A stretch of 64,000 nt of DNA from assembly GCF_007989625.1 (NCBI RefSeq), contig NZ_BJUK01000009.1:54023-118022 (forward strand). The letters run 5' to 3'. The position numbers and the translations under genes are program-made. The notes under the pieces were generated by a model, which saw only the letters and a program-made list of their open reading frames with translations, ran no database searches and had not been told where the DNA came from. This DNA is from Bisbaumannia pacifica (lineage in GTDB: Bacteria > Pseudomonadota > Gammaproteobacteria > Pseudomonadales > Halomonadaceae). Of the stretch, positions 9,075 through 16,377 are shown in pieces (within the stretch, counting starts at the first letter, position 1; each line of letters opens with the position of its first letter).

Positions 9075-9129
9075 TTGACACCCCGTTGTCCTGGCGACTA
9101 GGCTCAATGGCGAAAGTTACCGGTAACAT
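9075..9129 (+). promoter_or_regulatory. dctP promoter with GntR-type operator
   Basis: TTGACA at 9075-9080 and TAGGCT at 9099-9104 (18-base spacer) form a plausible sigma-70 promoter. Just downstream lies a perfect 12-base palindrome GTTACCGGTAAC (9116-9127), which resembles the E. coli GntR operator. A LacI-family GntR gene closes this locus, so gluconate-responsive repression is the simple reading. The rest of the 8930-9249 gap shows only two weak GTTACC half-sites near 9165 and 9179. Confidence 0.7.
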
Positions 9130-9249
9130 TCGGCTCGATATGGAGAGCTCGTTGCATAAGTCTCGTTACCAGAGACCCGTTACCCAGATCCCGAATGCCG
9201 CCACGTCGGCGGTATCGACCAACAACAACGCCGATCACGGAGTCACGCC

Positions 9250-10329
9250 ATGACACCTCGTTGGAGCCACGCCGCCGCCCTGACCGGGGCCGCCATCCTC
9301 TCCCTTGGCATCGCCCAGGCCCAGTCCCCCGAGCTCTCCGCGCCCCCCGCCATCGACGGTGAGGTGGTGGGAGACCACGGCAGCCATACCATCCGCATGG
9401 GCTTCGGCCTCTCGGAGGGCTCGCCCCAGTACCTCTCCAGCCGCTACTTCGCCGATATCCTCGAGCAGCGCAGCGAGGGCCGCCTGACGGTGCAGATCTT
9501 CCCCAACAGCCAACTGGGGGACGATGTGCAGATGATGGAGATGCTGCAGACCGGCACCCTGGACATGACCTATCCCTCCAGCTCGGCGGCCACCTCCTAT
9601 GTCTCCGAGCTGGCGGTCTTCGACCTGCCCTTCCTGCTGCCTAGCCGCGAGGCGGCCATCGAGGTGCTGCAGAGCGAGGCCGCCCAATCGATGCTGGACG
9701 CCTTCGAGGGCAGCGGCATCAAGGCCCTGGCCTTCTCCGAGAATGGCTATCGCCAGCTCTCCAACAGCGCCCGCCCGGTGGCCAGCCCCGAGGACGTGGC
9801 CGGCCTGGACGTGCGCGGCCTGACCGTGCGCACCATGGAGAACCCGGTGCACCTGGCGATCTGGGAGGCGCTGGGCGCCAACCCCACGCCGATGGCCTTC
9901 GGCGAGCTCTTCTCGGCCATGGAGCAGGGCGTGGTGGACGGCCAGGAGAACCCCTGGAGCACCATCCTCACCTCCAACTTCCACGAGGTGCAGGACTATG
10001 GCTCCGAGACCCGCCACGTCTACACCCCCTTCGTGATGATGATGTCGGAGCGCACCTGGGATCGCCTGGATCCCGAGTACCAGGCCCTGGTGCAGGAGGC
10101 GGCCCGCCAGTCGGCGGCCTACGAGATCCAGATCAGCGCCGAGTATGACGACTGGGCCCGCGACCAGCTCGAGGCACGCGGCATGCAGATCACCCGCCTG
10201 GACGACGCCCAGATCGCCGCCTTCCAGGAGGCCGTGCAGCCGGTCTATGAAGAGTGGGCGCCGGAGATCGGCGAAGAGCTAATCACCGAGATCCAGCAGA
10301 TCGCCGCCTCCGTCGCCGACGACCAATAA
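9250..10329 (+). CDS. dctP: TRAP transporter substrate-binding protein DctP
   Basis: Periplasmic solute receptor of a tripartite TRAP transporter, 359 residues, with a signal peptide (cut near AQA-QSP). Family landmarks include FADILEQRSEGRLTVQIFP, QLGDDVQMMEMLQTG and the ligand-binding arginine helix DVRGLTVRTMENPVH; also MEQGVVDGQENPWSTI. The neighbouring gntK and gntR make gluconate or another sugar acid the likely ligand (inference). The start has CACGGAG upstream. The last 90 bases are repeated directly downstream (10332-10421), and a stem-loop follows before dctQ. Confidence 0.93.
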   Translation: MTPRWSHAAALTGAAILSLGIAQAQSPELSAPPAIDGEVVGDHGSHTIRMGFGLSEGSPQYLSSRYFADILEQRSEGRLTVQIFPNSQLGDDVQMMEMLQTGTLDMTYPSSSAATSYVSELAVFDLPFLLPSREAAIEVLQSEAAQSMLDAFEGSGIKALAFSENGYRQLSNSARPVASPEDVAGLDVRGLTVRTMENPVHLAIWEALGANPTPMAFGELFSAMEQGVVDGQENPWSTILTSNFHEVQDYGSETRHVYTPFVMMMSERTWDRLDPEYQALVQEAARQSAAYEIQISAEYDDWARDQLEARGMQITRLDDAQIAAFQEAVQPVYEEWAPEIGEELITEIQQIAASVADDQ

Positions 10330-10421
10330 GACCGGTCTATGAGGAGTGGGGCCCGCAGATCGGCGAAGAGCTGATCACCGAGATCCAGCGGATCGCCGCC
10401 TCCGTCGCCGACGACGAGTAA
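10240..10421 (+). repeat. Diverged duplication of the dctP 3' end
   Basis: Bases 10240-10329, ending at the dctP stop, recur at 10332-10421 with 8 differences in 90. Both copies end with a stop in the same relative frame, and the second would encode ...EEWGPQIGEELITEIQR... The 91 percent identity is nearer that of homologues from sister species than of a fresh tandem duplication. Confidence 0.9.
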
Positions 10422-10448
10422 CTTCCCCCTTACCCCGATGTTCGATCC

Positions 10449-10472
10449 GGCGGGGCCCTCGGCGGCCCCGCC
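10449..10472 (+). promoter_or_regulatory. Stem-loop between dctP and dctQ
   Basis: Nine-base GC stem (10449-10457 with 10464-10472). In TRAP operons such an element often stabilises or attenuates the transcript so that the binding protein exceeds the membrane subunits; this role is inferred. Confidence 0.5.
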
Positions 10473-10493
10473 ACTCGCCTCAGGAGTCCCGCG

Positions 10494-11063
10494 ATGGACA
10501 CCCAAGCCACCCCCGATCCCCACGCCTATGTGGAGGATCCCAACCGCCGCCCCCTGGAGCTGGACATCGAACAGCGCCGCGGCCCGGCGCCGTTCCGCTG
10601 GCTCACCGTGATCATGGAACAGCTGATCGCGGCCCTGCTGGTGGCGCTGATCCTGGCGGTCTCCGCCAATGTGGTGGGCCGTTCCCTGTTCAATCACGCC
10701 CTGCCCTGGGCCGACGAGCTGGCCCGCATGCTGTTTATCTGGCTGGTCTTCGTCGGCGCCGCGGCGGCCTTCGCCCGCTTCGAGCATATCGCCGTGGACT
10801 TCCTGGTACGCCGCCTGCCGCCCCGCGGGGCCTACCTGCTTTATCTGCTCCAGCACCTGATCATCGCCGCCCTGATGGGGGTGATCCTGTGGGGCGGGGC
10901 GCTGGTGGTCAGCCGCTCCACGGCCCGCACCGCCCTGCTCGGGGTGCCCTGGAACCTGATCAACGCCTCGCTGATCGTCTGCGCGCTCTTTATCGGCGCG
11001 GTGGCCCTGTGGCGCGCCTGGCAGAGCCTGGTGCGCCTCCTTTCCCCCACTTCCGGGAGCTGA
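10494..11063 (+). CDS. dctQ: TRAP transporter small permease DctQ
   Basis: Small membrane subunit, 189 residues with four hydrophobic segments after a soluble N-terminal stretch of about 40. The family signature PWADELARMLFIWLVFVGAA is present near residue 75, followed by EHIAVDFL. It forms the membrane complex with DctM, whose ATG begins four bases after this stop. A good CAGGAG ribosome site supports the start. Confidence 0.93.
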   Translation: MDTQATPDPHAYVEDPNRRPLELDIEQRRGPAPFRWLTVIMEQLIAALLVALILAVSANVVGRSLFNHALPWADELARMLFIWLVFVGAAAAFARFEHIAVDFLVRRLPPRGAYLLYLLQHLIIAALMGVILWGGALVVSRSTARTALLGVPWNLINASLIVCALFIGAVALWRAWQSLVRLLSPTSGS

Positions 11064-11067
11064 TGTC

Positions 11068-12351
11068 ATGTTGTGGATCTTCCTGGCGATCCTCTTCGCC
11101 TCCATCGCCCTGGGCCTGCCCATCGCCTTCGGGCTCGGGGTGGCGGCCGTGGTCATGGCCGTGCTCTCCGATATTCCCCTGTCGATCCTGATCGAGCAGT
11201 CGATCCGCGGGGTCAACAGCTTCCCGCTGCTGGCGATCCCCTTCTTTATCCTGGTGGGGGAGGTGATGAGCGCCGGCGGCATCGCCCGTCGCCTGATGGA
11301 CCTGGCCGGCGCCCTGGTGGGCTTTATCCGCGGCGGCCTGGGTCAGGTGGCGATCACCGGCTCGATGTTTTTCGGCGGCATCAGCGGCTCGGCGGTGGCG
11401 GATACCGCCGCCACCGGGGCGATGATGATCCCCTCCATGACCCGCCAGGGCTATACGGCGCCCCAGGCCACCGCCATCAACACCGTCTCCTCGGTGATCG
11501 GCATCATCATCCCGCCGTCGATCCCGCTGATCCTCTACGGCATCGTCACCGAGACCTCCATCAGTCGGCTGTTTATCGCCGGCATCGTGCCGGGGCTACT
11601 GATCGGCCTGGCCTTGATGGTCACCACCTTTATCATGGCCAGCCTCGAGCACGCCGGGCAGACCCGCAAGTTCCGCCTGGCGCCGCTGTGGCAGGCCTTC
11701 AAGGCCGCCTGGCTGGCCCTGGTGCTGCCGGTGATCGTGGTCGGCGGCATCATCGCCGGGGTCTTCACCGCCACCGAGGCGGCGGTGGCGGCGCTGCTCT
11801 ACTCGCTGTTTATCTCGGTGGTTTGTTACCGGGAGATCCGTCTCGGCGACCTCTGGGGCATGTGCATCCGCACCGCGCGGCTCACCGGCATGGTGATGCT
11901 GCTGCTGGCCTTCGCCACCGTGATCGCCTGGTTCCTGACCATCAATCTGGTGCCCCAGACCCTGGTGCAGCAGGTCCAGGCGATTACTCAGGAGCCCTTC
12001 CTGTTGCTGCTGATCGTGGCGGCGCTGCTGCTGCTGATCGGCTTGGTGATGGACCTTACTCCGGCCATGGTGATCATGGCGCCGATGCTGGCCCCCATCG
12101 TCACCTCGGTGGGCGTCGATCCCGCCTACTTCGGGGTGCTGATGGCCTTTATCCTCGGCATCGGCCTGCTGACCCCGCCGGTGGGCACCTGCCTCTATGT
12201 GGGCTGTGGCGTGGGCAAGGTCTCCATGGAGTCCCTGGTCAAGGCGATGCTGCCCTATTACGCGGCCCTGCTGGTGATGCTGCTGGTGCTGGTGGCCTTC
12301 CCCGGCCTGGTCACCTGGCTGCCCGACCTGACCGCCGTGCGCGGCAACTAA
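11068..12351 (+). CDS. dctM: TRAP transporter large permease DctM
   Basis: Large membrane subunit with about twelve helices (427 residues) that drives Na+- or H+-coupled import of the solute delivered by DctP. Landmarks: FFGGISGSAVADTAATGAMMIPSM is the DctM core, then VIGIIIPPSIPLILYG and GLLTPPVGTCLYVG. Cotranscribed with dctQ. Its last 28 bases including the stop and the next ribosome site recur 89 bases downstream, before gntK. Confidence 0.94.
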   Translation: MLWIFLAILFASIALGLPIAFGLGVAAVVMAVLSDIPLSILIEQSIRGVNSFPLLAIPFFILVGEVMSAGGIARRLMDLAGALVGFIRGGLGQVAITGSMFFGGISGSAVADTAATGAMMIPSMTRQGYTAPQATAINTVSSVIGIIIPPSIPLILYGIVTETSISRLFIAGIVPGLLIGLALMVTTFIMASLEHAGQTRKFRLAPLWQAFKAAWLALVLPVIVVGGIIAGVFTATEAAVAALLYSLFISVVCYREIRLGDLWGMCIRTARLTGMVMLLLAFATVIAWFLTINLVPQTLVQQVQAITQEPFLLLLIVAALLLLIGLVMDLTPAMVIMAPMLAPIVTSVGVDPAYFGVLMAFILGIGLLTPPVGTCLYVGCGVGKVSMESLVKAMLPYYAALLVMLLVLVAFPGLVTWLPDLTAVRGN

Positions 12352-12447
12352 GACGAGGGATGATCATGACGGCTTCTTGCCCTATCCAGGCCCCCTGGCT
12401 GCCTGCTCTGGCCACCCCGACCGCCGTGCGCGGCAACTAAGACGAGG
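12331..12447 (+). repeat. Duplicated dctM/gntK junction
   Basis: A 28-base perfect direct repeat (12331-12358 and 12420-12447), covering the end of dctM, its TAA and the following GACGAGG. Between the copies is a 24-codon frame from ATG 12367 that begins MTASCPIQ and ends TAVRGN. Its start resembles the gntK start and its end copies the DctM tail, so each copy looks like dctM tail plus ribosome site plus gntK head. Confidence 0.8.
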
Positions 12448-12454
12448 AGCAAGC

Positions 12455-12982
12455 GTGACTCAGGCTTCCCCCCCCACGGCTTCCTACCGCATCCTGGTGA
12501 TGGGCGTCTCCGGCTCGGGCAAGTCCCATGTCGGGCGCCTGTTGGCGCGGCGCCTCGGCGCCGATTTTATCGACGGCGATGATCACCATAGCGCCGCCAA
12601 CGTGGCCAAGATGGCCCGCGGCATCCCGCTCACCGACGACGACCGACGCGGCTGGCTCGATACCCTGGCGGGGCGCTTCGCCGACTACCGCCGCCGCGAC
12701 GCCTCGGTGGTGATCGCCTGCTCGGCGCTCAAGGCGCGCTATCGCGGGCGCCTGCGCCGCGGCGATCCCGAACTGCGCATTCTCTACCTGGGCGGCGAAC
12801 GGGCCTTGCTGCGCGAGCGCCTCGGCTCCCGCCGGGGGCACTTCTTCAAGGGCGACGCCATGCTCGCCAGCCAACTCGCCGACCTGGAACCGCCGGGGCC
12901 GGACGAGGCTCGGGTGGCGAATATCGCCGAGTCCCCCGAGGCCATTGTCGAGGCCTTTGTCGCGGCGCTGGGGCAGGGGTAG
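12455..12982 (+). CDS. gntK: Gluconokinase
   Basis: Phosphorylates gluconate to 6-phosphogluconate with ATP, feeding the Entner-Doudoroff or pentose phosphate route. 175 residues, the usual size. The P-loop GVSGSGKSHVG lies near residue 17, followed by the diagnostic DFIDGDDHHSAANVAKM and GIPLTDDDR. The GTG start at 12455 has a GAGGAG site; no ATG fits the N-terminus. Position after dctPQM and before gntR indicates that the TRAP system imports gluconate. Confidence 0.94.
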   Translation: MTQASPPTASYRILVMGVSGSGKSHVGRLLARRLGADFIDGDDHHSAANVAKMARGIPLTDDDRRGWLDTLAGRFADYRRRDASVVIACSALKARYRGRLRRGDPELRILYLGGERALLRERLGSRRGHFFKGDAMLASQLADLEPPGPDEARVANIAESPEAIVEAFVAALGQG

Positions 12983-13152
12983 TGCCATTGGAACGGCATA
13001 GGGGCGCTGGGGGTAGGCCGGAGCAAAGCGTCTTTTTCAGGGACGAAAAAGTCGAGCGTCCAAGGATGGATTCACAGCGTCTTTGCGAAGTGCCTACCCA
13101 CAGGTTAGCCCCGTGCTCCAATGGCCCTGTCAAAGCGCGGGAGAGGCATGAT

Positions 13153-13164
13153 TTACCCGGGCAA
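13153..13164 (+). promoter_or_regulatory. Possible GntR autoregulatory operator
   Basis: TTACCCGGGCAA is an imperfect palindrome similar to the GTTACCGGTAAC site before dctP and lies 41 bases before the gntR start. Confidence 0.35.
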
Positions 13165-13205
13165 CTCCGCTAAGGTGTTGATCTGATTTCAGCGACGGGC
13201 GAGCC

Positions 13206-14204
13206 ATGGTGAAGAAGAAGCGTCCCACCCTCCAGGATATCGCCGACCGGGTCGGCGCCACCAAGATGACCGTGAGCCGTTGCCTGCGCGACCCGGCCAC
13301 GGTCTCGGAGGGGCTTCGCCAGCGCATCTTCGAGGTGGCCGAAGAGCTCGGCTATATCCCCAACCGGGCCCCGGACATCCTCTCCAAGGCGCGCAGCCAC
13401 GCCATCGGCGTGCTGGTGCCCTCCTTGACCAACCAGGTGTTCGCCGAGGTGATCGTCGGCATCGAGGAGGTCACCGAGCCGGCGGGCTACCACCTGATGC
13501 TCTCCCACTACGGCTACGACCAGGCCCTGGAGGAGCGCAGCCTGGCCTCACTGCTCTCCTATAACGTCGACGGGGTGATCCTCTCCGACAGCCAGCACAG
13601 CCCGCGCAGCCTGCGCATGCTCGAGACCGCCGGCATCCCCACGGTGGAGATCATGGACAGCCGCACCCCGCCGCTGCACCAGGCGGTGGGCTACGACAAC
13701 GTGGAAGCATCGCGGGCCATGGTGGAGGCGATGATCGCCCGGGGCCGACGCCAGGTGGTCTACCTGGCGGTACGCCTGGATGCCCGCACCCGCCAGCGCG
13801 GCGAAGGCTACGCGGCGGCCATGGCGGCCCATGGCCTGACGCCGCTGACCCTGCAGAGTAGCCAGCGCTCCTCCTACAGTGTCGGCGCCGAGCTGATGGG
13901 CGAGGTGCTGGACAAGTACCCGCAGACCGACGGCCTCTTCTGCACCAACGATGACGTGGCCCTCGGCGCCTACTTCGAGTGCCTGCGCCGCGGCATCCCG
14001 GTGCCGCAGCGCATCGCCATCGCCGGCTTCCACGGCCACGACGTCGGTCAGGTGATGGCGCCGCCCCTGGCCAGCGTCATCACCCCGCGCCGGGCCATCG
14101 GCGAACGCGCCGCCCGAGAACTGCTGCACCGCCTGGACGGCCGCCCCATCGGCGAACCCACCATCGACCTAGGCTATCGTCTCGCCTTCGGCGGCACCCT
14201 CTAA
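13206..14204 (+). CDS. gntR: LacI-family gluconate regulator GntR
   Basis: 332-residue LacI-family repressor. Helix-turn-helix at residues about 8-30 (TLQDIADRVGATKMTVSRCL) and hinge helix ending near YIPNRAPDILSKARS, then a periplasmic-binding-protein-like ligand domain with NQVFAEVIVGIEEV and the C-terminal GFHGHDVGQVM characteristic of GntR. It probably represses the dctPQM-gntK operon through the 9116 palindrome, and perhaps itself. It has its own promoter region of 223 bases after gntK. Confidence 0.92.
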   Translation: MVKKKRPTLQDIADRVGATKMTVSRCLRDPATVSEGLRQRIFEVAEELGYIPNRAPDILSKARSHAIGVLVPSLTNQVFAEVIVGIEEVTEPAGYHLMLSHYGYDQALEERSLASLLSYNVDGVILSDSQHSPRSLRMLETAGIPTVEIMDSRTPPLHQAVGYDNVEASRAMVEAMIARGRRQVVYLAVRLDARTRQRGEGYAAAMAAHGLTPLTLQSSQRSSYSVGAELMGEVLDKYPQTDGLFCTNDDVALGAYFECLRRGIPVPQRIAIAGFHGHDVGQVMAPPLASVITPRRAIGERAARELLHRLDGRPIGEPTIDLGYRLAFGGTL

Positions 14205-14216
14205 ATCCCCCGGGCG

Positions 14217-15626
14217 TTATAGCGTCTCCCAAGGCAGCGGCGGCGGCGACTCCAGGGCCTCGCGCACCAGGCCTAGGGCCCGCTCGAGCTGGTCGCGGCC
14301 GGCGGCGGCGCTGAGGCACAAACGCAGCGCCTGGGGCGCCGGCTCGCTGCCCACGCAGAAGGGCTCGGCGCTGGTCAGCTTGAGGCCGCGTTGGATCAGC
14401 GTCGCCTGCAGGGCGGCGCCGCGCAGGCCATTGGGCAGCGGCAGCCAGAGGTTCGAGCCATGGGGCCGCCCCGCCACCGGGAACCCGGCCAGGCGCTCAC
14501 GGGCCAGGGCCTGGCGGGCCCCCAGTTCCTCGGTCTGCCAGGCCAGCAGGCGCTCGGCGTCCTCGCTTGCCACCCAGCGGCACACCGCTTCCACCATCAA
14601 CGGCGGCACCATCCAGCTCTGGGCGCGCAGGGTGGCGCCGAGGCGCTCGCCCAGGGCCTCCGGCACGCAGAGGGTGCCGATGCGCAGGCCGCCGGCCAGC
14701 ACCTTGGACGTACTGAAGATAAACAGGGTGCGCTCCGGGGCCAGGGTCAGCAGCGGGGTACCGCGTTCCGTGTCGGGCAGGTACTGAACCCCATCCTCGA
14801 CGATCCAGAAGTCGTGGCGACGCGCCAGCGCGGCCAGGTGCTCGCGGCGCGGCTCGCTCAGCGGGCGGCCGGTGGGGTTGTTCTGGTCCGGGGTCACGTA
14901 GACCAGCCGCGGCGGTTGCTGGGCGCAGAGCCTGGCCAGGGCCTGGGTGTCCATGCCGTCCTCGTCCAGGGGCACCCCCAGCAGCTTGAGGTGGGCCTGC
15001 TGGCAGGCGGCGATCAGCCCGGGGTAGGTGAGGGTATCGGCGGCGACGCGCTCGCCGGGGCGAGTCAGGGCGCGCAGCGCCAGGTCGATGCCATGCTGGC
15101 CGCCCTGTGTCACCAGCAACCGCCGCGGGTCGGCGTCGATGCCCAGCAGGCGTTGCAGCCAGGCCGCCAACTGACGGCGATGGGCCGGTACGCCGCGCTC
15201 CGACTGGTACTCCACGGCGCGCCGCAGCACCGCCTCGTCGCCGGCCAGCTCGCCCAGCAGGCGGCCCAGGGTGCCGGCGCGCAGCGGATGGGGCGGCGGC
15301 AGGCTCATGCTCAGGTCGATGAGGCCGCTATCCAGCGACTCGTCTTCCGGCGGAACGGCCAGGAAGGGTGGGGTGGCCGGGGCCTCGGCATCGCACACAT
15401 AGGTACCGCTGCCGACCCGGGCGGTGACCCAGCCCTGGCGCTCGGCCTCGGCATAGGCGCGGGTCACGGTGCCCACCGTGACGCCCAGGGCGTCGGCCAG
15501 GCGCCGCTGGGGCGGCAGGCGCTGCCCCGGGGCCAGCTCGCCGGATTCGATGGCCCGGGCGATGGCCTCGCCGATGGCGCGGTAGCGGGGCCCTTCCGAA
15601 GGGAGAGAGGGAGTCCATATTGTCAC
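14217..15626 (-). CDS. MocR-type PLP-dependent regulator
   Basis: 469-residue MocR/PdxR-family regulator: an N-terminal GntR-type winged helix (residues about 10-75) fused to an aminotransferase-like domain that binds pyridoxal phosphate. The PLP lysine lies in FSTSKVLAGGLR and the NNPTGRPLSEP loop is present. The start is a GTG at 15626 beginning (M)TIWTPSLP, the standard family N-terminus. That GTG lies inside a perfect palindrome (15619-15635), suggesting autorepression. Divergent from a LysE exporter, which is the likely regulated gene, perhaps for an amino acid or amine. Confidence 0.9.
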   Translation of the reverse strand: MTIWTPSLPSEGPRYRAIGEAIARAIESGELAPGQRLPPQRRLADALGVTVGTVTRAYAEAERQGWVTARVGSGTYVCDAEAPATPPFLAVPPEDESLDSGLIDLSMSLPPPHPLRAGTLGRLLGELAGDEAVLRRAVEYQSERGVPAHRRQLAAWLQRLLGIDADPRRLLVTQGGQHGIDLALRALTRPGERVAADTLTYPGLIAACQQAHLKLLGVPLDEDGMDTQALARLCAQQPPRLVYVTPDQNNPTGRPLSEPRREHLAALARRHDFWIVEDGVQYLPDTERGTPLLTLAPERTLFIFSTSKVLAGGLRIGTLCVPEALGERLGATLRAQSWMVPPLMVEAVCRWVASEDAERLLAWQTEELGARQALARERLAGFPVAGRPHGSNLWLPLPNGLRGAALQATLIQRGLKLTSAEPFCVGSEPAPQALRLCLSAAAGRDQLERALGLVREALESPPPLPWETL

Positions 15627-15635
15627 GGTGACAAT
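15619..15635. promoter_or_regulatory. Palindrome over the MocR start codon
   Basis: ATTGTCACGGTGACAAT is a perfect 17-base palindrome. It lies upstream of a lysE-directed promoter candidate (TTGACG 15643-15648, TATGCT 15665-15670) and contains the GTG start of the divergent mocR gene. A bound dimer would sit on the start of its own gene. Confidence 0.6.
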
Positions 15636-15734
15636 AAAACCTTTGACGAGGAAATTGTGCCCATTATGCTGAATTTAGGCGCGAATGTCGCGCTTCATTG
15701 CCCAATAATCGCATAATTGTATGGATGCAATATT

Positions 15735-16337
15735 ATGGAAGCCTTGGCAGTCCTGGGCCCGGCGGCCCTCTATATGATCTCCATGACCATCACCCCCGGC
15801 CCCAACAACGTGATGCTCACCGCTTCCGGGGCCAACTACGGCTTCCTGCGCACCCTGCCGCATATCTTCGGCATCCTGGGGGGCTGTTTCCTGCTCTTCG
15901 CCGGTATCGCCCTAGGCCTGGGGCTGCTCTTCGAGCGTTTCCCCCTGGTGCAGACCGCGCTGCGGCTGATCGGCAGCGCCTACCTGCTCTACCTGGCCTG
16001 GCGCATCGCCAGCGCGCCGCCCCCGGACCTGCGCCGCCGCGGCGAGGGGCGCCCGCTGACCTTCTGGCAGGCCTCGGCCTTCCAGTTCGCCAATCCCAAG
16101 GCCTGGGTGATGGGCCTGGCGCTGATGGCGGGTTTCCTCCCCGAGGACGGTGACACCTGGCTCAATGCCCTGCTGCTGGCGGCCTTCGCCGAGCTGGTGG
16201 CGCTGCCCTGCATCGCGGTCTGGGCGGGCTTCGGCACCGCCATCGGCCGCTGGCTCGACAGCCCCCGGGCCTGGCGGGTCTTCAATGCCCTGATGGGGGC
16301 GCTGACCGCCGCCTGCGTGCTGTTTATCCTGGGCTAA
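15735..16337 (+). CDS. LysE-family amino acid exporter
   Basis: 200-residue inner-membrane exporter of the LysE/RhtB family with six hydrophobic segments. The N-terminal family motif TITPGPNNVMLTASGANYG and the mid-protein FQFANPKAWVMG are clear. I chose the ATG at 15735 because it gives the usual short lead before the first helix; an ATG at 15717 would add six residues. Divergent from the MocR regulator, so export of an amino acid sensed by that regulator is a reasonable inference. Confidence 0.87.
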   Translation: MEALAVLGPAALYMISMTITPGPNNVMLTASGANYGFLRTLPHIFGILGGCFLLFAGIALGLGLLFERFPLVQTALRLIGSAYLLYLAWRIASAPPPDLRRRGEGRPLTFWQASAFQFANPKAWVMGLALMAGFLPEDGDTWLNALLLAAFAELVALPCIAVWAGFGTAIGRWLDSPRAWRVFNALMGALTAACVLFILG

Positions 16338-16377
16338 GGGCGCCTTGCCCCTGAGGGAGGGCGCCTGGGCCGGCGGC

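Noticed and set aside
9235..10017. Minus-strand frame opposite dctP and others like it (for example 13548-14129, 19352-20137, 34334-35422)
   Set aside because: Antisense shadows of strong genes with biased composition and no domain.
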